A stretch of DNA of 64,000 nt from Levilactobacillus lanxiensis (GCF_016861655.1 NZ_BOLN01000009.1:62001-126000), one strand, 5' to 3'; positions 28,135 through 40,006 are shown, numbered from the stretch's first letter. Translations and numbers: made by a program. Notes: a model not told the origin generated them from the letters alone.

Positions 28135-29283
28135 TTGGCGAACACGGTCTTATATCCTGGAGATACTGTTGGGGTGATTGGTAACAGCGCTAACGCGGCA
28201 ATGTTGGTAACAACGGCCCGGAAAATGGGGTTGCGTGTCGGGGCGTACGGCGCTGACGAAACGAGTGAGGCACTACAATTAGCAGACTTCAAGGCAGTTG
28301 GCACCACGAAGGATCGCGACAAGCTCCAGCATTTTGCTGAGAGCTGTGCGGCCATCGTGTACGATTCGGACCGTGTGGACACGGATGTCATCAAGTTCTT
28401 GGCACAGTTCACCCGGGTTCCACAGGGGTCAGACATGCTGGAAATGATGCAGGATCGGTTGCTGGAACGGGCCTTCTTTGATCAGTTAAATGTGAACGTG
28501 GCCCCATACGCAACGATCATCAACTTGGACGACGTGTACCAATCCGTCAATTCCATTGGCTATCCTTGTGTCTTAAAGCCCATTCAAAAAGAATGGTCCC
28601 ACGGTCGTGAGTTGGTCATCAAGACGCAAACGGATATTGCCAAAGCTGCTGGGTTACTCGATTGGGGAACCTACATTTTGGAATCCCAAATCGCGTATGA
28701 CCGAGAATTCTCAATCATCGTTGCCCGTGACCAAGAGGGCAACCAACAGGCCTTTCCAATCACCGAAGTGCAGTCGGTCAATGACCGCGCTCAGAAGACC
28801 TGGGTCCCCACACAACTCGATGACGACGTGGCCAGTGAAATTCACCGGATTGCGGGGGAAGTCGGCAAGAACGTCAACTATGTTGGGGTCTTTGAAGTTT
28901 CCTTCTATCTCACCAGCAGTGGCGCAATTTACGTGAAGAAAATCGTTGCCGCACCTAGCGAGACGGGGTACGTCTTCGGGGATGCCGCTACAGTCGACGA
29001 GTTTGAACAACACATGCGCGCCGTTTGTGGCCTACCTTTGGCCCAACCAACGATCTTAACGCCAGCAGTGACGGCTAACTTTACGGCCAGTCAGTTGACG
29101 GCTATCCAGACGCAGTGGCAGATCAAGGCCAACTGGCACTTCACTTTCTACCATTTACGCAAACCCGCCGATGATGACGTGGTGGGGCACATTTCCGTGC
29201 AGGGGACGGCGGTTAAGCCGCTGCTCGACCAGTTGGACGACACCGCCATCTGGTCCACCCCAACCGACCCAGCAGTCGACTAG
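28135..29283 (+). CDS. Diverged PurK-like ATP-grasp protein
   Basis: A 382-residue homologue of N5-carboxyaminoimidazole ribonucleotide synthase (PurK). The N-terminal nucleotide-binding fold (GDTVGVIGNSANAAMLVTTA), the ATP-grasp centre (YPCVLKPIQKEWSHGRELVI) and the end FEQHMRAVCGLPL are recognisable. The usual PurK signature NEIAPRPHNSGH is replaced by KKIVAAPSETGY, so the Mg-binding Asn-Glu and the Arg are lost. It is not in a pur operon. Catalysis as PurK is doubtful; it may act on another substrate or be regulatory. The start is TTG 28135, behind AGGGAG. Confidence 0.75.
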   Translation: MANTVLYPGDTVGVIGNSANAAMLVTTARKMGLRVGAYGADETSEALQLADFKAVGTTKDRDKLQHFAESCAAIVYDSDRVDTDVIKFLAQFTRVPQGSDMLEMMQDRLLERAFFDQLNVNVAPYATIINLDDVYQSVNSIGYPCVLKPIQKEWSHGRELVIKTQTDIAKAAGLLDWGTYILESQIAYDREFSIIVARDQEGNQQAFPITEVQSVNDRAQKTWVPTQLDDDVASEIHRIAGEVGKNVNYVGVFEVSFYLTSSGAIYVKKIVAAPSETGYVFGDAATVDEFEQHMRAVCGLPLAQPTILTPAVTANFTASQLTAIQTQWQIKANWHFTFYHLRKPADDDVVGHISVQGTAVKPLLDQLDDTAIWSTPTDPAVD

Positions 29284-29496
29284 GGTTAACGGAAAACTGG
29301 CGCCTCCGGGAGAGTGAGAATGGGACCGGAACGCTGTGGGCGAACGCCCGGAGCCAAAGAGCGGTCTCCGCGCTTACTTTGAGCCACCCAGGTGTCTCAA
29401 AGATATCAATGTTCTAACTGGCAAGAAGCGCCGCTAAGAACATTCCCACGGCTAAGCCCATTCTCACTCTCCCTGCGGCTCATATCCAGTTAACCC
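29283..29496 (-). repeat. Structured intergenic repeat (SIR), copy 4
   Basis: A 214-base copy starting three bases before the end of the PurK-like gene. The ends are GGGTTAAC and GTTAACCC. The outer stem GGAGAGTGAGAATGGG/CCCATTCTCACTCTCC is perfect over 16 bases. Inner hairpins include CTTTGAG/CTCAAAG and AATGTTCT/AGAACATT, and the CCGGAACGCTGTGGGCG stretch is shared with copies 5, 11 and 12. It forms an inverted pair with copy 5, 64 bases away. Confidence 0.87.
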
Positions 29497-29560
29497 AGTG
29501 ACGGCCAGTAAGTTAGCATTGACTTGTGGGTGTCACTGGGTTGAGGAGAGGACAGCGGAC

Positions 29561-29794
29561 GTGTCGCGGTTTTAATCCGCTGTCAGCCGTGAGGTCGGCG
29601 AAAATAAACTCAGCCGTGGGAATTCTCTTAACGGTTGATCCTGACCGTTTAGAGAATTGGCGACTTTGAGACTCGCATTTTGAGACTCAAAGCGAGCCTG
29701 AAGACCGTCCTTTGGCTTCAGGTGTCCGCCCACCGCGTTCCGGTTTATTTTCGCCGACCGGTAAGGCGCCAACAACGACAAATAAAAACAGTGA
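29561..29794 (+). repeat. Structured intergenic repeat (SIR), copy 5
   Basis: A 234-base copy inverted relative to copy 4. The outer stem GGTCGGCGAAAATAAAC/GTTTATTTTCGCCGACC is perfect over 17 bases but differs in sequence from that of copy 4. The inner hairpins are AATTCTCTAAACGG-like arms, a CTTTGAG/CTCAAAG hairpin, and TGAAGACC/GGCTTCA. The right end, GGCGCCAACAACGAC, is shared with copy 12. The pcrA promoter lies 145 bases beyond it. Confidence 0.87.
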
Positions 29795-29880
29795 CATTGC
29801 GCATCTGATCACCCGGCTGGCTGATTGGGTGCGTTTATTGGTGTGCCTGACTTTTTAACCGTAAAAATTATGATAGCGGT

Positions 29881-29908
29881 CCCCGAAAATTCTTTTGAAA
29901 TATCGGGG
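29881..29908 (+). other. Hairpin upstream of the pcrA promoter
   Basis: CCCCGAAAATTC pairs with GAAATATCGGGG around TTTT, with two mismatches. It ends about 30 bases before the -10 element. It may be a weak terminator or an operator. Confidence 0.4.
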
Positions 29909-29936
29909 AGACTTCCAGCAGAACGTATGTTTTTTT

Positions 29937-29944
29937 GGTATACT
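29937..29944 (+). promoter_or_regulatory. Extended -10 promoter of pcrA
   Basis: TGGTATACT (29936-29944) is an extended -10 element. It puts the transcript start near 29951, which excludes the in-frame ATG at 29935 as the pcrA start. Confidence 0.6.
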
Positions 29945-29979
29945 ATTCAAGACTAATTACAGAGAGGACTGTGTTCACG

Positions 29980-32241
29980 GTGGCAGGAGAAGAATTGTTA
30001 ACTGGCATGAACGATAAGCAAACGGAGGCCGTCCTTCAGACGGAGGGACCGCTGTTGGTATTGGCGGGTGCCGGTAGTGGGAAGACCCGGGTGTTAACGC
30101 ACCGGGTCGCCTACCTGATTGAGCACAACAACGTGATGCCGTGGCGGATCTTGGCGATCACCTTTACGAACAAGGCCGCTAAGGAAATGCGCGAACGGGT
30201 CATTAAATTATTGGGGCCAGATGGCAACGATGTCTGGGTCTCCACGTTCCATGCCCTGTGTGTGCGGATTTTACGGCGAGATGCCGATAAACTGGGTTAC
30301 AACCGGGCCTTTACGATTGCGGATCCCGGGGAACAACGGACGCTGATCAAGCGGGTTCTGCGGCAACAAAACTTAGACGTGAAGAAGTTTGACCCCCGTT
30401 CTGTGTTAGGGGCCATTTCAAACGCTAAGAACGCCTTACAAACACCAGCGATGATGCGTGAAGCCGCTGGGAATCCCTTTGAAACGACGGTGGCGACGGT
30501 CTACGAGAGCTACCAACGTGAGCTGCAGGCCAACCAAGCCATGGACTTTGATGACCTGATCATGTTGACCATCAAACTCTTCAATCAAGATAAAGAAGTC
30601 TTGGGTTACTACCAAGAAAAATTCAAGTACATTCACGTCGATGAATACCAAGATACCAACGACGCCCAGTACACGCTGGTCAACCTGTTGGCGAAAAAGT
30701 ACGGTAACCTCTGTGTCGTTGGGGATGGGGACCAAAGTATCTATGGTTGGCGGGGTGCCAACATGGAAAACATTTTAAACTTTGAACATGATTACCCCGC
30801 TGCCCACGTGACGTTGCTGGAACAAAATTACCGGTCGACCAAGACCATCTTGAAGGCCGCCAACGATGTCATTCAACGCAACGTTAACCGGAAGAAGAAG
30901 GATCTCTGGACGGACAATCCGGAAGGGGAAAAGATCTCGTATTACCGGGGCCAAAATGAAAATGATGAGGCCCATTACGTGGTCGCTAAGATTCAAGAAG
31001 AACGCGAGCAACACAACCGCGGCTACGGCGATTTTGCCATCTTGTACCGGACCAACGCCCAATCCCGGGTGATTGAAGAAACCCTGGTCAAGACCAACAT
31101 TCCGTACACCATGGTCGGGGGGCACAAGTTCTACGACCGTAAGGAAATTCGGGATGTCCTGGCCTACCTGACGTTGGTCGCTAATCCGGCTGACTCCATG
31201 AGTTTGGAACGGATCATCAATGAACCTAAGCGGGGCATTGGCGCAACGAGTGTCGAAAAGCTTCGGGACTTTGCGGAAATGAACGATTGGACCGAGTTAG
31301 AAGCCACACAAAACATTGCGTTGGCCACGAACCTGGGCGCCCGGATTCGCAATGCCATGGAGAAATTTGGGATGACGTTGAAGGCCGTGCAAGACAAGGC
31401 CGCCACCATGAGCGTTTCCGAAATCACCAATGAACTGTTGGACCAGACTGGTTATATGGCGGCCTTGAAAGCCGTTGCTGCCAAGAACCTGGAGGCGGAG
31501 ACCCGGATCGAAAACATCCAAGAATTCTTATCCGTGACGCAGAAGTTTGATGATGATTGGGATAACGCCGATCATGATGAAACGGAAGAACGACTGGTCG
31601 AATTTCTGGCTGACTTGGCCTTGGTTTCCGCGCAAGACGACGTTGAAGAGGAACCCGCTGAGGTGACCTTGATGACGCTGCATGCGGCTAAGGGATTGGA
31701 ATTCCCCGTCATCTTCCTGATGGGCTTGGAAGAGGGGATTTTCCCACTATCCCGGGCCATGCTGGAAGACGACGAGTTGGAAGAAGAACGGCGGTTGGCC
31801 TACGTGGGGATTACCCGGGCCCAAACCAAGCTGTACCTGACCAACGCCTACTCGCGGATGCTGTACGGTCGGCGTCAAACCAACCCGCAGTCCCGTTTCG
31901 TGACCGAAATTGATCCAGAGTTGCTGCACTTAGACTACAGCGAAACGCAATCCGGCTTGACCCCAAGTCGCCGTGACGTGCCATTTGCCCGGCGGACGGC
32001 CAGTGCGGTTGCCAAGCCATATACCGGCAAAACCGGCCGGGTCAGCGAACCAGCTGGCACCGGTGCCGGTGAAGTTAGCTGGGGCGTCGGCGATAAGGCC
32101 AGCCATAAGAAGTGGGGGATCGGGACCGTGGTTAAAGTCAACGGGACCGGTGAAGATGCCGAATTGGATATTGCCTTTCCAGAACAGGGTGTTAAGCGGC
32201 TATTAGCTGCCTTCGCCCCAATCAAGCGAGTCGAAAAATAA
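29980..32241 (+). CDS. pcrA: ATP-dependent DNA helicase PcrA
   Basis: Essential UvrD-type 3'-5' helicase acting in repair, rolling-circle replication and clearing RNA polymerase or RecA from DNA. The 753-residue protein has Walker A GAGSGKTRVL, motif II DEYQDTNDAQY, motif III GDGDQSIYGWRGA and motif VI YVGITRAQTKLY. The C-terminal Tudor-like domain (VGDKASHKKWGIGTVVKV) binds RNA polymerase. I start at GTG 29980, 11 bases after GAGAGGA. It leads the pcrA-ligA-camS cluster. Confidence 0.96.
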   Translation: MAGEELLTGMNDKQTEAVLQTEGPLLVLAGAGSGKTRVLTHRVAYLIEHNNVMPWRILAITFTNKAAKEMRERVIKLLGPDGNDVWVSTFHALCVRILRRDADKLGYNRAFTIADPGEQRTLIKRVLRQQNLDVKKFDPRSVLGAISNAKNALQTPAMMREAAGNPFETTVATVYESYQRELQANQAMDFDDLIMLTIKLFNQDKEVLGYYQEKFKYIHVDEYQDTNDAQYTLVNLLAKKYGNLCVVGDGDQSIYGWRGANMENILNFEHDYPAAHVTLLEQNYRSTKTILKAANDVIQRNVNRKKKDLWTDNPEGEKISYYRGQNENDEAHYVVAKIQEEREQHNRGYGDFAILYRTNAQSRVIEETLVKTNIPYTMVGGHKFYDRKEIRDVLAYLTLVANPADSMSLERIINEPKRGIGATSVEKLRDFAEMNDWTELEATQNIALATNLGARIRNAMEKFGMTLKAVQDKAATMSVSEITNELLDQTGYMAALKAVAAKNLEAETRIENIQEFLSVTQKFDDDWDNADHDETEERLVEFLADLALVSAQDDVEEEPAEVTLMTLHAAKGLEFPVIFLMGLEEGIFPLSRAMLEDDELEEERRLAYVGITRAQTKLYLTNAYSRMLYGRRQTNPQSRFVTEIDPELLHLDYSETQSGLTPSRRDVPFARRTASAVAKPYTGKTGRVSEPAGTGAGEVSWGVGDKASHKKWGIGTVVKVNGTGEDAELDIAFPEQGVKRLLAAFAPIKRVEK

Positions 32242-32247
32242 GTGTGA

Positions 32248-34296
<2,049 letters not shown>

Positions 34297-34318
34297 TGAC
34301 TTTAGGAGGAAACAAGTC

Positions 34319-35464
34319 GTGAAACGGTTACGAACCTTTATTGCGTTGGCCGCGGTGCCGTTATTTTTGGCCGCGTGTGGCAATTTAAGTAGTTCCAGTA
34401 TGTCCGGAACTTCCGGCAGCAGTAAGTCCGGGGGAACCCAATTAACGGGACAAAGCAGCGATGGTGATTACGAAGGGGTCATTAAGAGTGGCCACTACCA
34501 AACGAGTAAATCGCGTGGAGTGACCAACAGTCAAGACTCTGGGAATACGTACAACCTGAAGAGCTTTGAAAATGGGATGCTGAACGTCTCGAAGAAAGTC
34601 TTCTCCACCAAGAAGTATGTTTTCCAAGAAGGCCAGCATCTGTCGGCATCTACCGTCCAGAACTGGTTGGACCGGAAATCTAAGTCGAATGCCACGGGGT
34701 TAAACCCTGCCAGCAACGGCTCAACATCGTCGACTGGCCGGAACCCCATCTACATTCAGGCCTTAGAAGAACAAGATTACATGACCCAGAAGAACAATAA
34801 ACTGAGTCTGGGCGGGGTCACGATTGGAATCGCGGTCAACTCGGTGGATTACTACAAGAAGACTCAGTACGGCGCCACGTTTGAGACCAAGATCAGCAAG
34901 GCGGCTGGTGAAGCTTACGCTAAGAAGGCGGCCAACACCGTTCTCAAGCGGTTGCGGAAGAAGTCAGCCCTGAAGAATGTGCCAATCGTCATTGCCATTT
35001 ATCGGCAAGCCTCGAACGATAGCTTGGTCGGGGGCGACTTCATTGCCTACTCGAACAACAAGGCGGGCGCCACGAGTGTCTACAGTTGGACGGCGTTAGG
35101 CGAAAAGAATTACGTCTTCCCGGTTGAGAGTGGCGAGAGCAGCCCGAACAGCAACGATGAAAGTTCCTTCTCGAACTTCAAGACGGAAGTTCAAAACTTC
35201 TTCCCGAACTTGAGTGGGGTCACCGCTCAGGCTCATTACAATGGGAAATCGCTGACGGGGATGCACGTTAACATTCAAACGCAGTTCTACAGCCAAACGG
35301 AAATCATTAGCTTCACGCAGTATCTCCAGACGGCGGCGCAAAAGTACCTGCCATCCGGCGTGCCGATTGACATTACGGTGTCATCGACGGACGGTGTGCA
35401 AAGCTTCTTGAACCGGACCACTGGCTCGAAGAAGTTCACGAGTCACGTCTTTAATAGTTATTAA
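34319..35464 (+). CDS. camS: CamS family sex pheromone lipoprotein
   Basis: A surface lipoprotein of 381 residues, starting with GTG 34319 behind AGGAGGA. The signal peptide ends in the lipobox LAAC with Cys20 as the lipid anchor; a Ser/Gly/Thr-rich spacer follows (about 21-50). The rest matches the CamS family, whose enterococcal member releases the cAM373 mating peptide from its signal sequence. Here the equivalent residues before the Cys are VPLFLAA. The function of the mature protein is unknown. It follows ligA by 22 bases, and a terminator closes the unit. Confidence 0.9.
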   Translation: MKRLRTFIALAAVPLFLAACGNLSSSSMSGTSGSSKSGGTQLTGQSSDGDYEGVIKSGHYQTSKSRGVTNSQDSGNTYNLKSFENGMLNVSKKVFSTKKYVFQEGQHLSASTVQNWLDRKSKSNATGLNPASNGSTSSTGRNPIYIQALEEQDYMTQKNNKLSLGGVTIGIAVNSVDYYKKTQYGATFETKISKAAGEAYAKKAANTVLKRLRKKSALKNVPIVIAIYRQASNDSLVGGDFIAYSNNKAGATSVYSWTALGEKNYVFPVESGESSPNSNDESSFSNFKTEVQNFFPNLSGVTAQAHYNGKSLTGMHVNIQTQFYSQTEIISFTQYLQTAAQKYLPSGVPIDITVSSTDGVQSFLNRTTGSKKFTSHVFNSY

Positions 35465-35471
35465 AAAGTAG

Positions 35472-35526
35472 GAGTCGTTGTCCTGCTCACCACATGACGA
35501 GGTGAGGGGATAACGGCCCTTTTTTG
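35472..35526 (+). terminator. Terminator of pcrA-ligA-camS
   Basis: GTCGTT-GTCC-CTCACC pairs with GGTGAG-GGG-AACGGC, with small internal mismatches, and ends in CCTTTTTT. Confidence 0.78.
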
Positions 35527-35617
35527 TGAATTTAACGTGTTTGCGACCGGTCACGCGAAACTGGTGGCGTTTCCATGGAAGTTTTCTTGTCATAATCTTT
35601 GGCGTCCCACGGATATA

Positions 35618-35626
35618 TGGTAGAAT
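35618..35626 (+). promoter_or_regulatory. Extended -10 promoter of gatCAB
   Basis: TGGTAGAAT at 35618-35626 has a partial -35 (TTGGCG, 35599-35604) at 16-base spacing. The transcript should start near 35633, immediately before the leader hairpin. Confidence 0.55.
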
Positions 35627-35635
35627 GTTAATGTA

Positions 35636-35664
35636 TGTTTACCCTGGGAGTAGTCCGGGGTAAA
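35636..35664 (+). promoter_or_regulatory. Leader hairpin of the gatCAB transcript
   Basis: GTTTACCCTGGG (35636-35647) pairs with TCCGGGGTAAAC (35653-35664) around AGTAG: 12 pairs including one or two wobbles. It has no T-run, so it is not a terminator. It would form at the very 5' end of the mRNA and may stabilise it or act in control. Confidence 0.5.
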
Positions 35665-35701
35665 CGGTGAATTGCGGATAAATCAGAAAGAGGGATAATT
35701 G

Positions 35702-36013
35702 ATGGCTAATCGAATTAATCGAGAACAAGTTCAACACGTTGCCGGCTTGGCAAAGCTTGAATTTACGGATGCCGAGTTGGACGCGTTTACGCCCCAACTA
35801 GACGACATTATCGGTATGTTTGAAACGCTGAGCGAAGTTGATACCGATGGTGTTGACGTGACCAGCAACGTTTCCGACCAAATCAACGTTATGCGTGAGG
35901 ACGTCGCCGATAACTGGGGACAAAGTGAAGACCTGCTGCACAACGCACCAGACGCAGCTCGTGGCTTCATCAAGGTACCTGCCATCATCGATGAAAGCGA
36001 GGATAACGCGTAA
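35702..36013 (+). CDS. gatC: Asp-tRNA(Asn)/Glu-tRNA(Gln) amidotransferase subunit C
   Basis: Small structural subunit that wraps around and links GatA and GatB, 103 residues. NREQVQHVAGLAKLEFTD and the VMREDVADNW motif are typical of GatC. ATG 35702 follows AAAGAGGG; the in-frame TTG just before it is less likely. The stop is directly abutted by the gatA start, so the subunits are coupled. The amidotransferase is the normal route to Gln-tRNA in this group. Confidence 0.95.
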   Translation: MANRINREQVQHVAGLAKLEFTDAELDAFTPQLDDIIGMFETLSEVDTDGVDVTSNVSDQINVMREDVADNWGQSEDLLHNAPDAARGFIKVPAIIDESEDNA

Positions 36014-37483
36014 ATGAATTATTTTGACAAGGATCTCGCTAGTCTACACGCCGACCTGGTTGCCAAGAAGCTTAGCGCTAAGGAATTAACGCAAGCCACC
36101 TTCGACAACATCAAGGCAACCGACCCAAAGATCGATGCTTTCTTAAACTTAAACGAAGACGCTGCCTTAGACCAAGCAGCGAAAATTGATGCTGAGGGAA
36201 TCAACGCCGACCAACCATTGGCCGGGATTCCCATGGGATTGAAGGACAATATCGTGACCAAGGGCTTGACCACGACGGCCGCATCCAAGATTTTGGCCAA
36301 CTTCAAACCCGTCTATGACGCTACAGTCGCTGAAAAGCTGGCTGACGCACAGATGATCAACGTCGGGAAGACCAACCTGGATGAATTTGCCATGGGTGGG
36401 TCAACCGAAAACTCTGCCTTCAAGACGACCAAGAATGCTTGGGACCAAACCAAGGTTCCCGGTGGTTCTTCAGGTGGTTCTGCGGCCGCTGTTGCCTCAG
36501 GCCAAGTGCCCGTTACCTTAGGTTCAGATACCGGTGGTTCTATTCGCCAACCCGCTGCCTTCAACGGGATTGTAGGGATGAAGCCAACGTACGGCCGTGT
36601 TTCTCGTTGGGGCCTGATTGCCTTCGGGTCTAGCTTAGACCAAATTGGCCCAATGACGCGTGGTGTGAAGGATAACGCCACGGTTTTGAGTGCTATCGCG
36701 GGTCATGACGACCACGATTTAACCAGCTCAACGCAGGCGGTGCCTAACTTCGCTGCCGACCTGAATGACGCCACGAGCGTCAAGGGCATGCGGATTGGTT
36801 TGCCAAAGGAATTCTTGGCCGAAGGGGTCAACGAAGACGTGAAGGCTGCCATCTTGGCTGCCGCTGACACCTACCGTAAGTTAGGTGCCACGGTCGATGA
36901 AGTTTCCTTACCACATAACAAATATGGGGTAGCGGCTTACTACATCATCGCTTCCTCCGAAGCTTCTTCTAACCTGCAACGGTTCGATGGGATTCGTTAC
37001 GGTTACCGGGCTGACGACGTGAAGAACTTGGAAGACGTCTACGTGAAGTCTCGTTCCGAAGGATTTGGCGAAGAAGTTAAGCGTCGAATCATGTTAGGGA
37101 CGTTCTCCTTATCCGCTGGATTCTACGACGCCTACTTTATCAAGGCGGCCAAGGTCCGGACGGTCATTATCAATGACTTTAAAGCGGTCTTGAAAGACCA
37201 CGACTTTATCATGGGTCCCGTTGCACCAACCACGGCCTTCGGTATCGGTGATGAAATCAAAGATCCAATCACGATGTACATGAACGATGTCTTGACGATT
37301 CCCGTCAACTTAGCCGGGCTCCCAGGACTGTCCTTGCCTGCTGGCTTCAGCAACAACTTGCCAGTCGGAATGCAACTCATCGGTCGGCCATTTGACGAAA
37401 GCACGCTTTACAAAGCGGGTTACGCCTTCGAACAAAACACTGACTTTCATTTACAAGTACCCACGTTAGGAGGCCAAAACTAA
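36014..37483 (+). CDS. gatA: Asp-tRNA(Asn)/Glu-tRNA(Gln) amidotransferase subunit A
   Basis: Amidase subunit that releases ammonia from glutamine and channels it to GatB. The 489-residue protein has the complete Ser-cis-Ser-Lys machinery: Lys in [12 protein letters not shown], the Gly/Ser-rich [15 protein letters not shown], and the nucleophile region [14 protein letters not shown]. It starts at the base after the gatC stop and overlaps the gatB start by one base (TAATG). Confidence 0.97.
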   Translation: MNYFDKDLASLHADLVAKKLSAKELTQATFDNIKATDPKIDAFLNLNEDAALDQAAKIDAEGINADQPLAGIPMGLKDNIVTKGLTTTAASKILANFKPVYDATVAEKLADAQMINVGKTNLDEFAMGGSTENSAFKTTKNAWDQTKVPGGSSGGSAAAVASGQVPVTLGSDTGGSIRQPAAFNGIVGMKPTYGRVSRWGLIAFGSSLDQIGPMTRGVKDNATVLSAIAGHDDHDLTSSTQAVPNFAADLNDATSVKGMRIGLPKEFLAEGVNEDVKAAILAAADTYRKLGATVDEVSLPHNKYGVAAYYIIASSEASSNLQRFDGIRYGYRADDVKNLEDVYVKSRSEGFGEEVKRRIMLGTFSLSAGFYDAYFIKAAKVRTVIINDFKAVLKDHDFIMGPVAPTTAFGIGDEIKDPITMYMNDVLTIPVNLAGLPGLSLPAGFSNNLPVGMQLIGRPFDESTLYKAGYAFEQNTDFHLQVPTLGGQN

Positions 37484-38904
37484 TGAACTTTGAAACAACG
37501 ATTGGACTGGAAGTCCACATTGAGTTAAAGACCCATTCAAAGATCTTTAGCCCGTCACCAGTTGCCTACGGGGCCGACCCTAACGCCAACACCAACGTCA
37601 TCGACTGGGGTTACCCAGGGGTCCTGCCAACCACCAACAAGGGCGTCGTTGCCGACGGTATCATTGCCGCCTTAGCCTTACACGCCACGGTGGAACAACA
37701 CACCCACTTTGACCGGAAGAACTACTTCTACCCTGATAACCCGAAAGCTTACCAAATCACGCAATCCGACAAGCCTATCGGCCATGATGGCTGGGTGGAA
37801 GTCGACGTTGATGGTGTGAAGAAGAAAATCGGAATCTCTGAAATGCATATTGAAGAAGATGCCGGGAAGAACACCCATGAACGGGACCACTCCTACGTCG
37901 ATTTAAACCGGCAAGGGACACCGCTGATTGAAATCGTGTCGAAGCCAGACATCGCTTCTCCAGCCGAAGCCTACGCTTACCTGGAAGCCTTGCGCCAACG
38001 CATCCAATTCACTGGGATTTCCGATGTGAAGATGGAAGAAGGTTCCATGCGGGTCGACGTTAACATCTCCGTGCGGCCAGTGGGTCAGGAGAAGTTCGGG
38101 ACCAAGACGGAATTGAAGAACTTGAACTCGTTCAACTACGTGCAACGTGGGTTGGAATACGAAGAAAAGCGGCAACAACAAGTCTTGATGTCCGGCGGCG
38201 CTGTGCAACAAGAAACGCGGCGGTTCGACGAAAAGACTGGCGAAACCATTCTGATGCGGGTCAAGGCCGGCTCAGATGATTACCGGTACTTCCCAGAACC
38301 AGATTTACCAGCCCTGAACATCAGTGATGACTGGATCAAGGAACTCGACGCTGCCATGCCAGAAATGCCAACGAAGCGGCGTGAACGTTACGTCAACGAG
38401 TTAGGTTTGACGGACTACGACGCCATGGTTATCACTCAGACCAAGGAAATGTCTGACTTCTTTGACGCCACGGTTGCCTTAAAGGCTGACCCCAAGATGG
38501 CCGCTAACTACCTGCAAGGGGACGTTAACGCCTACCTGAACGAGAAGCAAGTCGATTTGCAAGCCACTAAGCTGACCCCAGCCAACCTGGCCGGTATGAT
38601 CAACTTGATTTCTGACGGCACCATTTCCAGCAAGATGGCCAAGAAGGTCTTCAAGGCCATCACGGATGGTGAAGAACCTAAGGCTTACGTGGAAGCTCAC
38701 GGTCTGGTTCAACTGTCAGATCCAGCGAAGTTACAACCCATCATTGACGATGTTTTGTCGGCTAATCCACAATCCATCGAAGACTTTAACAACGGGAAGA
38801 AACGGGCCGTTGGTTTCTTAGTCGGTCAAATCATGAAACAAACTCATGGTCAAGCCAACCCACAAGTTGTTAACAAATTGTTGATGACGGCATTACAGCA
38901 ATAG
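37483..38904 (+). CDS. gatB: Asp-tRNA(Asn)/Glu-tRNA(Gln) amidotransferase subunit B
   Basis: Binds mischarged Glu-tRNA(Gln), activates the side chain by phosphorylation and amidates it. The 473-residue protein starts [20 protein letters not shown] and contains the [17 protein letters not shown] and MRVDVNISV segments of the catalytic cradle. The C-terminal helical and YqeY-like tail domain (about 330-473) contacts the tRNA. It is the last of the three coupled gat genes, and dgkB follows 17 bases later on the same strand. Confidence 0.97.
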   Translation: MNFETTIGLEVHIELKTHSKIFSPSPVAYGADPNANTNVIDWGYPGVLPTTNKGVVADGIIAALALHATVEQHTHFDRKNYFYPDNPKAYQITQSDKPIGHDGWVEVDVDGVKKKIGISEMHIEEDAGKNTHERDHSYVDLNRQGTPLIEIVSKPDIASPAEAYAYLEALRQRIQFTGISDVKMEEGSMRVDVNISVRPVGQEKFGTKTELKNLNSFNYVQRGLEYEEKRQQQVLMSGGAVQQETRRFDEKTGETILMRVKAGSDDYRYFPEPDLPALNISDDWIKELDAAMPEMPTKRRERYVNELGLTDYDAMVITQTKEMSDFFDATVALKADPKMAANYLQGDVNAYLNEKQVDLQATKLTPANLAGMINLISDGTISSKMAKKVFKAITDGEEPKAYVEAHGLVQLSDPAKLQPIIDDVLSANPQSIEDFNNGKKRAVGFLVGQIMKQTHGQANPQVVNKLLMTALQQ

Positions 38905-38921
38905 AACATTGGAGGCACATC

Positions 38922-39932
38922 ATGCGTAAACGGGCACGGGTCATTTATAATCCGACTTCAGGACGCGAGGCGTTGAAGAAAGACCTAATCGATATTTTAG
39001 CGGTGTTTGAGCAGGCAGGGTATGAAACCAGTGCCTACGCCACGACACCCGCACCAAATTCAGCACGCGATGAGGCGACCCGGGCAGCTAAAGCCGGGTT
39101 CGAACTCGTCGTGGCAGCCGGGGGCGACGGGACCATCAACCAAGTCGTCAACGGTTTGGCTGGCTTACCTCATCGTCCGAAGATGGCCATTATTCCTGCC
39201 GGTACCACGAATGATTATGCCCGGGCGTTACACATCCCACGGGAAGATCCGTTGGCGGCGGCGAAGGTCGTGCTGAAGGACCAAACTATTAAGATGGACA
39301 TTGGTCAGGCCAGTGATACCTACTTCATTAATATTGCGGGTGGGGGGCTCCTGACCGAGCTGACCTACGACGTACCATCTAACCTGAAGTCCATCTTCGG
39401 TTACCTGGCCTACCTGATGAAGGGGGCAGAACTTTTGCCCCGCATCAAGCCAATCGAGATGGATCTGACCTATGATGGCGGTCATTTCCGGGGGAAGGCA
39501 TCCATGTTTCTCCTCGCGCTGACCAACTCCATTGGCGGGTTCGAGCAGATTGTGCCCGACGCGGCGTTGGATGATGGTAAATTTACCATGATCATCGTGA
39601 AGACGGCCAGCATGCCGGAAATTTTGCGGTTGATGGGCTTAGTCTTAAACGGGGGTAAGCATATCAACGATCCCCACATCATTTACGAGAAGACCAGTAA
39701 GGTGATTGCCCGGCCCGTTGAAGACCGGATGATGATCAACCTGGACGGTGAGTATGGTGGGGATGCACCAATGAAGTTCCGCAACCTGCGGCAACACATT
39801 GAAATGTATGCCAATCTGGATGATATTCCGGATTCGGCGGTCACTAGTGAATCTCCCGAGTTGCTAGAGGCGGAGCAAAACTTCGTCAAGCAGGTCGAGA
39901 GTTTGCCGGAAGACCAAGACACTGATGTCTAG
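38922..39932 (+). CDS. dgkB: Diacylglycerol kinase (DgkB type)
   Basis: Soluble lipid kinase that phosphorylates diacylglycerol, recycling the lipid released by lipoteichoic acid synthesis. The 336-residue protein has the kinase motif AAGGDGTINQVVNGLAG (about residues 65-81) and the substrate/nucleotide region IPAGTTNDYARALHIP. GGAGG lies 7 bases before the ATG. Its tail is acidic and rich in Glu/Gln. This gat-dgkB-rlmD order is common in lactobacilli. Confidence 0.94.
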   Translation: MRKRARVIYNPTSGREALKKDLIDILAVFEQAGYETSAYATTPAPNSARDEATRAAKAGFELVVAAGGDGTINQVVNGLAGLPHRPKMAIIPAGTTNDYARALHIPREDPLAAAKVVLKDQTIKMDIGQASDTYFINIAGGGLLTELTYDVPSNLKSIFGYLAYLMKGAELLPRIKPIEMDLTYDGGHFRGKASMFLLALTNSIGGFEQIVPDAALDDGKFTMIIVKTASMPEILRLMGLVLNGGKHINDPHIIYEKTSKVIARPVEDRMMINLDGEYGGDAPMKFRNLRQHIEMYANLDDIPDSAVTSESPELLEAEQNFVKQVESLPEDQDTDV

Positions 39933-39945
39933 AGAGTAACTGGGA

Positions 39946-39985
39946 GGGATTTTGCGCGACGAATGAGCAGCAAAATCCCTTTCTC
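39946..39985 (+). terminator. Terminator-like hairpin between dgkB and rlmD
   Basis: GGGATTTTGC (39946-39955) pairs perfectly with GCAAAATCCC (39970-39979), followed by TTTCTC. The weak T-run suggests partial termination or attenuation, letting some transcripts continue into rlmD. Confidence 0.6.
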
Positions 39986-40006
39986 ATTAAGGAAATTGAG
40001 GTTAAT

